Source: Acidimicrobiales bacterium
GTDB lineage: Bacteria; Actinomycetota; Acidimicrobiia; Acidimicrobiales; Acidimicrobilacustridaceae
Assembly: GCA_025455885.1 (NCBI GenBank)
Contig: JALOLR010000015.1
Location: 50,032 to 114,031 of the forward strand
Length of the DNA stretch: 64,000 bases
Direction: 5' to 3'
Both the position numbers and the translations under genes were made by a program. Shown here piece after piece: positions 41,098 to 50,212 of this stretch (position 1 is its first letter; each line of letters opens with the position of its first letter). A model generated the notes under the pieces. It did no database searches and was not told where the DNA came from. It worked only from the letters and a program-made list of their open reading frames with translations.

Positions 41098-42921
41098 ATG
41101 ACGGTGGGCTCCGATGGCGTGGACCGTGACCCGGAGGCCGTCCGGGCCCGGTACCTGGCCGAGCGGGACAAGCGGCTGGTGCCGGGACGGTCGGACATCC
41201 GCGACCTGGCCACCGACGCGACCTTCGCCGCCTTCCGCGACGACCCGTTCACCCCTCACGTCGACCGTGACCCGGTCACCGACGACGTCGACGTCGTCAT
41301 CGTCGGCGGCGGGATCGCCGGGCTCGTGGCCGGGGCCCGACTCCGGGAGAAGGGCATCGGCAGGATCCGCATCATCGACCAGGCCGGTGGCGTGGGCGGC
41401 ACCTGGTACTGGAACCGCTACCCGGGGGTGATGTGCGACGTCGAGTCGTACATCTACCTCCCGCTGCTCGAGGAGCTCGGCTACGTCCCGACCGAGCGCT
41501 ACGCCTCAGGGGGCGAGATCCTCCGCCATCTCGAGGCGGTCGCCGAGCGCTACGACCTCGTGGCCGACGCCCTCTTCCACACCGGGGTGACCCGGGCGGA
41601 GTGGGACGAGTCGGCCGGCCGGTGGCGGGTCCGCACCGACCGCGGCGACGAGGTGACGTGCCGGTACTACGTGCTCGCTGTCGGCATCCTCAACCTGTTG
41701 AAGCTCCCGGCCATCGAGGGCATGGAGCGCTTCGCCGGGCCGTCGTTCCACACCGCCCGCTGGGACTACCGGGTCACCGGGGGCGGACCGGACGAGCCGC
41801 TCACGGAGCTGCGCGACCGGGTGGTCGGTCTCGTCGGCACGGGCGCCACCGGCATCCAGTGCGCCAAGGCGCTGGCCGCCGCTGCGAAGCACCTCTACGT
41901 GTTCCAGCGCACCCCGTCGGCCATCGGCGTCCGGGGCAATCGCCCGACCCCGCCCGACTTCGCCGACACCCTCGAGCCTGGCTGGCAACAGGCCCGGATG
42001 GACAACTTCCAGGCGATCATGCTCGGCCGCGCCGTCGACCGGGATCTCGTGGACGACGGTTGGACCCACCACTACGCCGCACCCCAGCGCCTCCCCCGGC
42101 CGCCCGAGGTGAGCGTCGAGGAGTTCGTCCGGCGCGCCGAGGAGCTGGACCTCGAGATCATGGAGGAGCACCGCCGCCGCGTGGAGGAGGTGATCGCCGA
42201 CCCTGCCGTCGCCGAGGCCGTGAAGCCCTGGTACCGCTACATCTGCAAGCGGCCGTGCTTCCACGACGAGTACCTCGACGTGCTCAACGAGGCCAACGTG
42301 ACCCTCGTCGACTGCCCCGGTGGCTTCGACCGCATCACCGAGGCCGGGCCCGTGGTCGACGGGCACCAGTTCGACGTCGACCTCCTCGTGTACGGCACCG
42401 GCTTCGAGGCCGAGGTCACCCCGGTGTTCCGCCGGGCCGGCCACGAGGTCGTCGGCCGTGGTGGGGTGACCCTCGCCCGGAAGTGGGGCGAGGGCGGGGC
42501 CAGCCTCTTCGGGATGATGAGCCGGGGCTTCCCGAACCTGTTCATCATGCCGGCCCCCGGCCAGCAGGCCGTGGTCACCGTCAACTACACCCAGCTCGCC
42601 GTGCTCGGCGCGGCGTTCGTGGCCGAGGTGGTGGCCACGCTCGACCGGCGCGAAGTGACCGCCTTCGACGTGAGCGCCGACGCCGAGGCCGACTGGGTCG
42701 CCGGCATCGTCGGCTCCTTCGTCGACGCCAGCGCCGTGATGTCGGCGTGCACGCCGTCGCGGATCAACAACGAGGGCCACCCCGAGGCCATGAACCCCCG
42801 CAACGGCAACTTCGGTCGCGGTCTCGGTGACTACTTCGCCTACCGCGAGCTCCTCGAGCGCTGGCTGGCCGACGGCGACCTCGCCGGCCTCGAGCTCGAC
42901 ACCGCGGCCGTGGCGCCGTGA
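41098..42921 (+). CDS. Flavin-containing Baeyer-Villiger-type monooxygenase
   Basis: A 607-residue class B flavin monooxygenase. It has an N-terminal extension of ~60 residues, the FAD motif VIVGGGIAGLVAG, the WYWNRYPGVMCDVESYIY segment of the cyclohexanone-monooxygenase group, the BVMO fingerprint as FAGPSFHTARWD, the NADPH motif VGTGATGIQ, and FQRTPSAIGVR. It inserts oxygen next to a ketone using NADPH and O2. Preceded by its own operator-like repeat and followed 51 nt later by a two-domain SDR. Together with the amidohydrolases downstream it may break down cyclic ketones; the substrate is unknown. Confidence 0.88.
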   Translation: MTVGSDGVDRDPEAVRARYLAERDKRLVPGRSDIRDLATDATFAAFRDDPFTPHVDRDPVTDDVDVVIVGGGIAGLVAGARLREKGIGRIRIIDQAGGVGGTWYWNRYPGVMCDVESYIYLPLLEELGYVPTERYASGGEILRHLEAVAERYDLVADALFHTGVTRAEWDESAGRWRVRTDRGDEVTCRYYVLAVGILNLLKLPAIEGMERFAGPSFHTARWDYRVTGGGPDEPLTELRDRVVGLVGTGATGIQCAKALAAAAKHLYVFQRTPSAIGVRGNRPTPPDFADTLEPGWQQARMDNFQAIMLGRAVDRDLVDDGWTHHYAAPQRLPRPPEVSVEEFVRRAEELDLEIMEEHRRRVEEVIADPAVAEAVKPWYRYICKRPCFHDEYLDVLNEANVTLVDCPGGFDRITEAGPVVDGHQFDVDLLVYGTGFEAEVTPVFRRAGHEVVGRGGVTLARKWGEGGASLFGMMSRGFPNLFIMPAPGQQAVVTVNYTQLAVLGAAFVAEVVATLDRREVTAFDVSADAEADWVAGIVGSFVDASAVMSACTPSRINNEGHPEAMNPRNGNFGRGLGDYFAYRELLERWLADGDLAGLELDTAAVAP

Positions 42922-42972
42922 CGCCTGGCCGCCCGCTCGTGGCGACCGCCCGGCGGGACGGGGAGGACCACG

Positions 42973-44646
42973 GTGGCCGGTGACCGACCGCGGGTCGTGG
43001 TCGTCACCGGCGGGGGTGCCGGCATCGGCGCGGCGGTCGCCGAGGAGCTGGGTCGGCGGGGCGACCACGTCGTCACGCTCGACCCGTTGATGTCGCTCGA
43101 CGGCACCGAGGCCCTCCCGCCGCCGGAGGAGACCACCGCCGGGCGCATCGTCGCCTCCGGCGGATCGGCCCGGGCGTCGTCGGCGTCGGTCACCGACGGG
43201 GCGGCGGTGGCCGAGCTCTTCGCCGGGCTGCTCGCGGAGTTCGGCCGGCTCGACGCGGTGGTCAACGTGGCCGGCATCAGCCGGCCCACGTCGTTCGCCG
43301 GTGGCGCGGACCAGGACTGGGCCGACGTGCTCTCCGTGCACCTCGGCGGCCACCTCAACGTGCTCTCGGCGGCGCTGCCGATCATGGCCGAGGCGGGGCA
43401 CGGCCGCGTGCTGGGGGTGACGTCCGGGTCCGGGTGGCGGATGGCCGACACCGGCGCGTACGGCTGCGCCAAGCGGGCCGTGGCCTCGCTCACCTGGCAG
43501 CTCGGTCCGCAGGTCCCGCCGGGTGTCGTGGTGAACGCAATGTCACCGATCGCCATGACCCGGATGGTGACCGCCGCCCTCGGCCGACGCGCCCCGGCGC
43601 AGGGTTCGTCGGGGCCGGCCCCCTCGGGGGGGATCGCGATGGCGTCGATGCCCGACCCCGACCGGCTCGGGCCGACCGCCGCCTACCTCCTCGACGACGC
43701 CTCGGCCTGGACCCGGGGTCGGGTGGTCTTCGCCGGGGGCTCGGAGGTCGCGATCGTCGACGGGCCCCGGCTGGTCGAGGCGGTACGCACCGCCGACGTG
43801 GCCGACGTCGGTGCCGTGCTCGACGCCGTCACCCGCGACGCCCTCGGTCCGGCCGAAGCCGCCCAGGCCAGCACCGGTGGGAGCGCACCCCGGTTCGCCG
43901 GGCTCTTCGACGGGTCGGCGGCGCGTGAGGGGGCGTCCGGGCCGGGTCGCTCGTGCGTCGTCGTCGACGGCGACCGGGCGCTGGCCGGGTCGGTGACGGC
44001 GGCGCTGGCCGCCCGGGGGGTGACCGCGCACGTGGTCCGCGCCCCGGAGCCCGGGGCCGGGTTCGCCGGTGCGGCGGCGTCGCTGGCCTCCGTCGTCGAG
44101 GCCGCCGGTCCGATCGACGCGGTGGCCGTCCTCCCCGTCGTGTCCCGGCCGGCGGGCGCGACGGGGGAGGGGTGGGAGACCACGTTGGCCGAGCACGCCG
44201 GACTCGTCGGGGACATCCGTTCCGACGCCGGGTGGGCCCGCGCCGTGGCCGACCTCGCCGCGACGACCGGGCGGTCGGTGCGACTGGTCACCCTCGTCGA
44301 CGCCTGCACCGCCGGGGGGCGCAGCCGGGCGCAGGCGGCGGCGCAGCTGTCCCGGGCCGCCTCGGGGGCCACCGCCGGGCGTGTCGCCGCCGTCGCGGTG
44401 GCTGTCGAGACCCCCGTCCCCGGCGCCGAGCCGACGCTTGCCGAGGTCATCGCCCACCTGGTCGGTGACCCCGACGCGGGGGCGTTGTCGGGTGCCGAGC
44501 TGGTGGTCGGCCCGGGCTGGTTCGGACTGCGCAGCCATCCCCGCCCCGGGGGCAGCGTCACCTTCGGGGGTCCCGCCGTCCCGGAGTGGCTCGACGGGGC
44601 CCTGCGCGAGATCGCCGGTGCGGCCCCGGCCGGGACGGGAGCGTGA
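42973..44646 (+). CDS. Two-domain SDR: catalytic N-half plus degenerate second Rossmann half
   Basis: A 557-residue protein. Residues ~1-255 form a classical SDR with TGGGAGIG, NVAG, Ser in VTSGSGW and YGCAK. Residues ~330-540 form a second Rossmann-like half (VVVDGDRALAGSVTAALAARG, VRLVTLVDACTAGGRSRAQAAAQL) that keeps the fold pattern but has no glycine triad and no YxxxK pair, so it should be inactive or structural. This order is opposite to mycobacterial FabG4, where the active half is C-terminal. The GTG start has a GGGGAGG Shine-Dalgarno. The amidohydrolase gene follows at 4 nt. Confidence 0.75.
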   Translation: MAGDRPRVVVVTGGGAGIGAAVAEELGRRGDHVVTLDPLMSLDGTEALPPPEETTAGRIVASGGSARASSASVTDGAAVAELFAGLLAEFGRLDAVVNVAGISRPTSFAGGADQDWADVLSVHLGGHLNVLSAALPIMAEAGHGRVLGVTSGSGWRMADTGAYGCAKRAVASLTWQLGPQVPPGVVVNAMSPIAMTRMVTAALGRRAPAQGSSGPAPSGGIAMASMPDPDRLGPTAAYLLDDASAWTRGRVVFAGGSEVAIVDGPRLVEAVRTADVADVGAVLDAVTRDALGPAEAAQASTGGSAPRFAGLFDGSAAREGASGPGRSCVVVDGDRALAGSVTAALAARGVTAHVVRAPEPGAGFAGAAASLASVVEAAGPIDAVAVLPVVSRPAGATGEGWETTLAEHAGLVGDIRSDAGWARAVADLAATTGRSVRLVTLVDACTAGGRSRAQAAAQLSRAASGATAGRVAAVAVAVETPVPGAEPTLAEVIAHLVGDPDAGALSGAELVVGPGWFGLRSHPRPGGSVTFGGPAVPEWLDGALREIAGAAPAGTGA

Positions 44647-44650
44647 TGCG

Positions 44651-45523
44651 ATGAGCCCGACGACCCGGCCGCCGCGCATCGTCGACGCGCACGTCCACCT
44701 GTGGGACCCGGCGCGCGCCGACTGGTACCCCTACCTCTCCGGGGGGCTCGAGCTCGGCATGGGCGACACCTCCGGCATGGCCCGCCGCTTCGACGTGACC
44801 ACCTACCTGGCCGAGTCCGCGGGATGGAACGTCGAGAAGATCGTCAACGTCGCCGCCGCGACCGGCGTGCAGTCCGTCGACGAGACCCTCGAGCTCGACG
44901 CCCGGGCCGAGGTCGATGGCCACCCCGACGCCCTCATCGGCGGCGTCGTCGCCACCGCGACGGTGGCCGAGGCGGTGGCGCTGATCGACCGGCAGATGGC
45001 GGCGCCCCGCTTCCGGGGCGTGCGTCCCATGGGGCAGGCCGCCGACCCGGTGCCCGACGCCGGGGTCCTCGAGGCGTTGCGCGACCGGGGCCTGGTGTTC
45101 GAGCTGATGGCCCACCCCGACCAGCTCCGGGCGGCCGCCGACGCCCTGGCCGTGGTCGACGACCTCGTCGTGGTCGTCGAGCACGCCGGCTGGCCCCGGT
45201 CCGACGCTGCCGACGAACGCGCCCTCTGGGCGACGGGCATGGCGGCGCTGGCCGACCTGGGGGAGCGCGTGGTGTGCAAGCTCTCCGGGCTGGCGATGCC
45301 CCTCGGCTCGATGCGCGCCGAGGTCCTCCGACCGTGGATCGAGCCCACCGTCGAGCTGTTCGGTCCCGGCCGCTGCCTGTTCGCCGGCAACTTCCCCGTG
45401 GACGGCCTCCACGGCACCTTCGACGAGCTCTACACCGCCTTCGCCGAGATCACCTCGGGGCTCGACGAGGGGTCACGCGACCAGCTCTTCGCCGGGACCG
45501 CCGAGCGGGTCTACCGGATCTGA
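44651..45523 (+). CDS. Amidohydrolase-2 family metal-dependent hydrolase
   Basis: A 290-residue TIM-barrel hydrolase of the amidohydrolase-2 (ACMSD/lactonase-like) group. DAHVHLWDP carries the first two metal-binding His residues, VVEHAGWP another, and FAGNFPVD replaces the usual GSDxP-type Asp motif. Members hydrolyse lactones or decarboxylate aromatic acids. As the product of a Baeyer-Villiger enzyme is a lactone or ester, a lactonase role is attractive but inferred. Directly follows the two-domain SDR, so it is probably in one operon with the BVMO. Confidence 0.8.
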   Translation: MSPTTRPPRIVDAHVHLWDPARADWYPYLSGGLELGMGDTSGMARRFDVTTYLAESAGWNVEKIVNVAAATGVQSVDETLELDARAEVDGHPDALIGGVVATATVAEAVALIDRQMAAPRFRGVRPMGQAADPVPDAGVLEALRDRGLVFELMAHPDQLRAAADALAVVDDLVVVVEHAGWPRSDAADERALWATGMAALADLGERVVCKLSGLAMPLGSMRAEVLRPWIEPTVELFGPGRCLFAGNFPVDGLHGTFDELYTAFAEITSGLDEGSRDQLFAGTAERVYRI

Positions 45524-45539
45524 CCCGGAACGGCCTCGC

Positions 45540-45569
45540 GACCGGGACCGGCCCGACCGGCACCGGCCC
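45540..45569. repeat. 15-bp tandem repeat after the amidohydrolase gene
   Basis: GACCGGGACCGGCCC (45540-45554) is followed by GACCGGCACCGGCCC (45555-45569), differing at one base, and then by a third degenerate partial copy. It lies in the 147-nt gap between two amidohydrolase genes. The units can pair with each other, so it may also act as a weak terminator. Confidence 0.6.
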
Positions 45570-45670
45570 GACCCGGCCCCACGGCCCGCCTTGCCAGCGG
45601 CGCCCGACGAATCTAACATGAGCGTCACTCACACGACGACGGTCGCCGACCCCGACGAAGGATGTGCCAG

Positions 45671-46885
45671 GTGTCCCGAAAGCTCGACTTCCCGGTCTTC
45701 GATGCCGACAACCACATGTACGAGACGACCGAGGCGTTCACGCGGTATCTCCCGCCCGAGTACGACGGCCTCATCAAGTACGTGCAGGTCAACGGGCGCA
45801 CCAAGATCGCCGTCAAGAACAAGATCAGCGACTACATCCCGAACCCGACCTTCAACAAGGTGGCGCCCCCCGGGGCCCAGGAGCTCGAGTTCCGCCTGAA
45901 GAACCCCTCGTCCAAGACCAAGGCCGGCGACATCGAACCGGCGCCGCCGCCCAAGTACATCGTGGCGCCCGACGCCTACTTCTCGCCCGAGCCGCGGGTG
46001 CAGCTGATGGACGAGTTGAGCATCGACCGGGCGCTGATGTGGCCGACCCTGGCCAGCCTCCTCGAGGAGCGGATGGCCGACGACGCCGAGGCCACCCACG
46101 TCGTGGTGCACGCCCTCAACCGGTGGATGGCCGAGGAGTGGACCTTCAACTTCGACGACCGCATCTTCGCCACGCCGGTCATCGCCATGAACATCGTCGA
46201 CGAGGCCATCCGCGAGCTCGAGTGGGTGCTCGAGCACGGTGCCAAGGTCGTGCTCATCCGTCCCGCGCCCGTGCCCGACCGCAACGGTCGTCGGCGTTCG
46301 TTCGCCCTCCCCGAGTACGACCCGTTCTGGGAGCGGGTCCAGAAGGCCGGGATCCTCGTCGGCATGCACGCCTCCGACGACGGTCAGCAGCGGTACCAGA
46401 ACGAGTGGACCGGAGCCTCCGGCGACGAGTTCCTCCCCTTCGCCAACCAGGCCACCCCGTTCGACCTGATCCTTCGGGCCGACTACCGCGGCATCAGCGA
46501 CGTGGTCACCTCGATCATCGGCCACGGTCTGGCCATCCGCTTCCCCGACATCCGCTTCATGCCGGTCGAGAACGGCAGCTCGTGGGTGCGCCCGCTGGTG
46601 AAGCGCATGGAGAAGGTCTACGAGCGCTCGCCCAAGGCCTTCGAGGAGGATCCGATCGAGACCCTCAAGCGGGCGATCGCCATCCACCCGTTCCACGAGG
46701 AGGACCCGAAGGGCCTCATCGAGCTGGTGGGGGTCGACAACGTGGTCTTCGGGTCCGACTACCCGCACCCCGAAGGCCTCTTCGACCCCGTCACCTGGGT
46801 CGACGAGCTCGACGGGCTGCCCCAGGACGACCAGGCCAAGATCATGGGTGGGAACCTCGCCCGGCTCATGAAGGTGGCCGCCTGA
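45671..46885 (+). CDS. Amidohydrolase-2 family protein
   Basis: A 404-residue metal-dependent hydrolase/decarboxylase-like protein starting VSRKLDFPVFDADNHMYE, where DADNH replaces DxHxH as the first metal motif. The metal-binding Asp is in VVFGSDYPHPEG. I chose the GTG at 45671, 8 nt after GAAGGA (45657-45662), because an upstream in-frame ATG at 45662 would leave no space for a ribosome site. A TAACAT -10-like element lies at 45614-45619. A strong hairpin terminator follows. Length and motifs match a group widespread in actinobacteria but of unproven substrate. Confidence 0.8.
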   Translation: MSRKLDFPVFDADNHMYETTEAFTRYLPPEYDGLIKYVQVNGRTKIAVKNKISDYIPNPTFNKVAPPGAQELEFRLKNPSSKTKAGDIEPAPPPKYIVAPDAYFSPEPRVQLMDELSIDRALMWPTLASLLEERMADDAEATHVVVHALNRWMAEEWTFNFDDRIFATPVIAMNIVDEAIRELEWVLEHGAKVVLIRPAPVPDRNGRRRSFALPEYDPFWERVQKAGILVGMHASDDGQQRYQNEWTGASGDEFLPFANQATPFDLILRADYRGISDVVTSIIGHGLAIRFPDIRFMPVENGSSWVRPLVKRMEKVYERSPKAFEEDPIETLKRAIAIHPFHEEDPKGLIELVGVDNVVFGSDYPHPEGLFDPVTWVDELDGLPQDDQAKIMGGNLARLMKVAA

Positions 46886-46911
46886 GCCACGTCTGACGCC
46901 GCGGCGTCGTC

Positions 46912-46935
46912 GGCCCGGCCCTTCGGGGTCGGGCC
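46912..46935 (+). terminator. UUCG-tetraloop hairpin terminator
   Basis: Bases 46912-46921 pair with 46926-46935 over all 10 positions (one G-U wobble), closing a TTCG loop. It is a very stable stem 27 nt after the amidohydrolase stop. There is no following T-run, as is common in high-GC actinobacteria. Just upstream lies a perfect 14-bp palindrome, GACGCCGCGGCGTC (46895-46908). Confidence 0.65.
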
Positions 46936-46974
46936 ATACTCCCCCCATCTCGATCCGTACGGGGGGCTGGGCCG

Positions 46975-47718
46975 ATGGCCAACGACAAGGTCTACATCCA
47001 CGAGTTCATCGACATCATCGGCCACAACCGGGCCAACTACATGCACCACATGACCGCCAACTGGTCGCCGATCGGCCAGGCGGAGCGCAACCAGCTCTGC
47101 TACGGCGTCTGGGGCACGGTCGGATCGACGGGACGTTGGCCGGAGGTCGTGAACCTGTGGGAGGAGGACGGCTTCGACGGCCTGGCTGCCTCCTTCCGGC
47201 ACGAGTTCGGGCACCCCACGCTGCAGGACCCGGCCCTGGCCGACTGGTGGGCGCGGGCCGCCTCGTTCCGCCGCGGTGGCGTGGACCGCATCCTGGTCCC
47301 GGCGCCCTGGACCGCCACGATCGACGAGCTCTGCGCGGCGAGCGTCCGCGGCGAGCTGTACGCCCACGAGGTCGTGAAGGTCCCGCAGGGCACCGCCTCG
47401 GAGCTGCTCGAGCGGGTGCGCCACGACGCCGCGCCCGTCCACGAACCGTTCGGGTGGCAGCTCGTCGGCGCCTGGACGACGGCCATGTGCAACGACGCCG
47501 AGGCGATCCTGTTGTGGGCCGTGCCCTCCTGGGAGGCCTGGGCCGAGTACGAGGCCGCCCAGCACGACGACCCTGCGCTGGTCGCATGGCGGGCCACGGC
47601 GATCGGGCTCTCCTCGTCGTGGCGCCGGACCCTCCTCGTCGATGCACCCCTCTCGCCGCTGCGCACCGGACGCCAGCCACGCGAGAGCGACCGGGACAGC
47701 TACCGCCTGCCCGACTGA
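46975..47718 (+). CDS. Conserved hypothetical protein, possible NIPSNAP-like fold
   Basis: A 247-residue soluble protein that I do not firmly recognise. It begins KVYIHEFIDIIGHNRANYMHHM and has GVWGTVGSTGRWPEVVNLWEE and a second half with ILLWAVPSWEAWAEYEAAQ. The pairing of two halves, each with a helix followed by a strand ending in a W-rich segment, resembles dimeric alpha/beta-barrel (NIPSNAP/EthD) proteins. Three early His residues (HNRANYMHHM) could bind a ligand. The start is supported by the CATACT element at 46935-46940 and a GGGGGGC run. No signal peptide. Function unknown. Confidence 0.6.
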   Translation: MANDKVYIHEFIDIIGHNRANYMHHMTANWSPIGQAERNQLCYGVWGTVGSTGRWPEVVNLWEEDGFDGLAASFRHEFGHPTLQDPALADWWARAASFRRGGVDRILVPAPWTATIDELCAASVRGELYAHEVVKVPQGTASELLERVRHDAAPVHEPFGWQLVGAWTTAMCNDAEAILLWAVPSWEAWAEYEAAQHDDPALVAWRATAIGLSSSWRRTLLVDAPLSPLRTGRQPRESDRDSYRLPD

Positions 47719-47765
47719 GCACCGGGTACCGGACGAACGTCCCTGGTCCGTGCGGGCGGATGGGC

Positions 47766-48590
47766 TCAGGCGAGCGCGGCGCCGATCGCCGTCGCCACGA
47801 CGACGAGCAGCCCGCCGATCGTCTGGCCGATCCCGACGACCGTCACCGGCATCTCCCTCCCGTCGGTGGCCCACTGGACGACGACGAGGACGAGGACGGC
47901 TGCGGCGCCGACCAGGAACCCGCGATCGAGGGCGACCGCGGCCAGCGCCGCCAGCGCGGCCACGCCGTCGGCGAGGACCAGGGTGGAGCGCGCCGCCGAA
48001 CGGTGGTGCAGTCGGGCGATGCGGGCGCGGACGTGGGGGATCGAGGAGATGCTCCGGGCGGCGAGGACGAGCCAGACCCCGAGCGCGACCGCTGCGGAGC
48101 CGTCGCCGGCGAGGACGATCACGGCGGCGGCGGCGCTGACCCCGACCGCCCCGGCGAGCTCGGGGACGAGACGGCGGCCACGCGACCGCATGTCGAACCA
48201 CAGCTCCAGGACGACGAGCGGCGCGGCAACGGCGAGCGGCCACCAGATCCGGGGACCGGCGAGCACGGTCGCCGCGGCGACCACGGCGACGAGGACGGCG
48301 CCCTCGACGGCCACGACGCGGCGGGCCACCCGGGTGCGGTCACGGTGACGGTGACGGTGCCGGTCGACGAGCACGACCTTCAGCGGCGTGCGCACGACGA
48401 AGGCCAGCACCGTGGCGACACCCACCATCACGCCCGCCACGCTGGGCGCCACCAGGAGCCCGAGCAGGACCGGCTCGCCGGACAACCCCCACCCCCCGTG
48501 CTCGGTGGGGACGGCCACGGCGCGCAGCACGGAGCGCGTGGCGGGCGCCTCGCCGTCGTGCACAGCCGGTCCGCGCGCCGCGGTGGTCAC
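47766..48590 (-). CDS. YwiC-like membrane protein
   Basis: A 274-residue polytopic membrane protein (about seven or eight helices). Near the N-terminus it has PTEHGGWGLSGEPVLLGLLVAP, the PxEHGGW signature of the YwiC-like family. A basic loop (DRHRHRHRDR) and a WWPLAVAAPLVVLELWFDMRSRGRR segment follow, and SIPHVRARIARLHH resembles prenyltransferase-like loops. The family is unproven; in Bacillus ywiC lies near nitrate-respiration genes. The GTG overlaps the Rrf2 stop (GTGA), so it is directly linked to that regulator. Confidence 0.75.
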   Translation of the reverse strand: MTTAARGPAVHDGEAPATRSVLRAVAVPTEHGGWGLSGEPVLLGLLVAPSVAGVMVGVATVLAFVVRTPLKVVLVDRHRHRHRDRTRVARRVVAVEGAVLVAVVAAATVLAGPRIWWPLAVAAPLVVLELWFDMRSRGRRLVPELAGAVGVSAAAAVIVLAGDGSAAVALGVWLVLAARSISSIPHVRARIARLHHRSAARSTLVLADGVAALAALAAVALDRGFLVGAAAVLVLVVVQWATDGREMPVTVVGIGQTIGGLLVVVATAIGAALA

Positions 48591-49027
48591 CGTGGGCTCC
48601 GCCGCCGAACCATCGCCGGGGAGGCGACGGACGAGCCCACGGTCGAGAGCGCGGTGGCGGCCAGCTCGTCGAGCAGCTGTGTGCGGGCCCGGGACCAGGG
48701 CACGTGCAGGGCGCACTGGCCTCCGCCGGCGCACGGACGGTCCTCCAGGACGCAGCGGGTGACCTCGGTCTCCCCTTCGACTGCCTCGATGACGTCGAGC
48801 ACCGAGACGTCGTCGAGGCTGACGGCGAGGCGGTAGCCGCCGGTGGGTCCCGGCTCGGACCGGACCCAGCCGGCGTCGACCAGCGGGGTCATGGCCTGGG
48901 CGAGGAAGCCTGCGGAGGCGTCGAGCTCGGCGGCGAGCTGGGCGCCCTTGCGTCGTTCGCCGGCGCCGGCCAGGGCCAGCAGCGCCCGGGTCGCCAGGTC
49001 GGCCCGTCGAGTGATCTCCAGTCGCAC
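48587..49027 (-). CDS. Rrf2-family regulator with three-cysteine iron-sulfur motif
   Basis: A 146-residue winged-helix regulator. It starts MRLEITRRADLATRALLALA, has recognition-helix and wing segments (DASAGFLAQAMTPLVDAGWV, GPTGGYRLAVS), and bears Cys92, Cys99 and Cys105 in the dimerisation region. These match the three cluster ligands of IscR and NsrR (C92/C98/C104 type), with one extra residue in the first gap. It probably binds an Fe-S cluster and senses nitric oxide, oxygen or cluster status. The GTG lies 6 nt after TAGTCT on the minus strand (49034-49039), a leaderless promoter. Coupled to the YwiC-like gene. Confidence 0.85.
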   Translation of the reverse strand: MRLEITRRADLATRALLALAGAGERRKGAQLAAELDASAGFLAQAMTPLVDAGWVRSEPGPTGGYRLAVSLDDVSVLDVIEAVEGETEVTRCVLEDRPCAGGGQCALHVPWSRARTQLLDELAATALSTVGSSVASPAMVRRRSPR

Positions 49028-49204
49028 AGCCAGAGACTATTGGATCGGCGCCCCGTCGCCCACCGCACGGCCCACCGCACGGCCCACCGCATGGCCGGGC
49101 CGTCACCCGGTCGCAGTGGAGGCCGTACAGTCCGACGTGTTCGTGGGGGACCTCGCGCCGATCCGGGCGCGGCCCTGACCCGTCCGCCAGGAGACGAACC
49201 GACG

Positions 49205-50212
49205 ATGAAGCAGATCATGTTGCACGGCGCCGACGACTGGCGCCTCGACGACGTCCCCGAACCCGTCCCCGGCCCCCGCGACGCGCTGGTGCGCATCGCC
49301 GCATGCGGCATCTGCGGCACCGACGTGTCCTACATCCACATGGGGATGACCCCCGGCCACCCGATCCCGCTGGGGCACGAGATGGCCGGGGTGGTCGAGT
49401 GGGTGGGCGACGACGTCGTGGACGTGGCGGTCGGCGACCGCGTCGTCGTGTGCCCGTCGGACGCCGGTGACGGCCCGATGGGGACCGGCGGCCCCCAGGG
49501 GGGCCTCACCCCGCTGCTGCACGTGCCGGACGCCGCGAGCGGGCGCCGCCTCTTCGCGGTGCCCGACGACATGGCGCTCACGACCGCAGCCCTCGCCGAG
49601 CCGCTCGCTGTGGGCATGCAGGCCGTCAACCAGTCCGAGGCCCGGCCCGGGGAGAAGGTCGTCGTGTTCGGCTGCGGGCCCATCGGCCTCATGGCGTTGG
49701 CCACGCTCGCCGACCGGGGGGTCGACGACGTCGTGGCCGTCGACCTCAGCCCGGCCCGCCTCGAGCTGGCCCGCACGGTCGGTGCCGCCCACGTGCTCGA
49801 TCCGGGCGTGGTCGACGTGTGGGAGGAGCTGAAGCGCATCCACGGCACGACCCCGTTCATGTTCGGGCCCACGCCGGCCACCGACGTGTACATCGAGGCG
49901 TCGGGGGCCGACCGGGTGATCGGCGACGTGCTCCAGCACGGGCGGGTCGACGGTCGACTGGTGGTCGTGGCGCTGCACTACCGCCCCGTGCCCACCAACT
50001 ACGTGAACGTCCTGATGAAGCAGTTCACCATCCGAGGGTCGATGGAGTACCCGGAGCGCTTCGAGGACGCCATCGAACTGCTCGAACGGCGGGACCTGTC
50101 CGGCCTCGTCACCCACACGCTCGGTCTCGAGGAGTTCGGCGCCGGCCTCGCCGTCCTGGAGGGGTCGAAGGACTGCGGCAAAGTGATGATCACCATGGGG
50201 GACCACCGATGA
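49205..50212 (+). CDS. Zinc-type medium-chain alcohol dehydrogenase
   Basis: A 335-residue MDR enzyme. The catalytic zinc residues are Cys in CGICGTD and His-Glu in GHEMAGV. The structural-zinc loop has lost its four cysteines (VVCPSDAGDGPMGTGG keeps one), so only the catalytic site should be filled. The Rossmann motif is VFGCGPIGLMAL, with Asp in VAVDLS indicating NAD(H). An AGGAG Shine-Dalgarno precedes the ATG; TACAGT near 49126-49131 is a likely -10. First of four genes (ADH - SDR - sulfotransferase - MBL hydrolase) with overlaps of 4 nt or gaps of about 10 nt. Confidence 0.88.
   Translation: MKQIMLHGADDWRLDDVPEPVPGPRDALVRIAACGICGTDVSYIHMGMTPGHPIPLGHEMAGVVEWVGDDVVDVAVGDRVVVCPSDAGDGPMGTGGPQGGLTPLLHVPDAASGRRLFAVPDDMALTTAALAEPLAVGMQAVNQSEARPGEKVVVFGCGPIGLMALATLADRGVDDVVAVDLSPARLELARTVGAAHVLDPGVVDVWEELKRIHGTTPFMFGPTPATDVYIEASGADRVIGDVLQHGRVDGRLVVVALHYRPVPTNYVNVLMKQFTIRGSMEYPERFEDAIELLERRDLSGLVTHTLGLEEFGAGLAVLEGSKDCGKVMITMGDHR

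Noticed and set aside
45662..45670. ATG at 45662 as start of the second amidohydrolase
   Set aside because: The only ribosome-binding sequence (GAAGGA) touches this ATG, leaving no spacer; the GTG at 45671 has ideal spacing.
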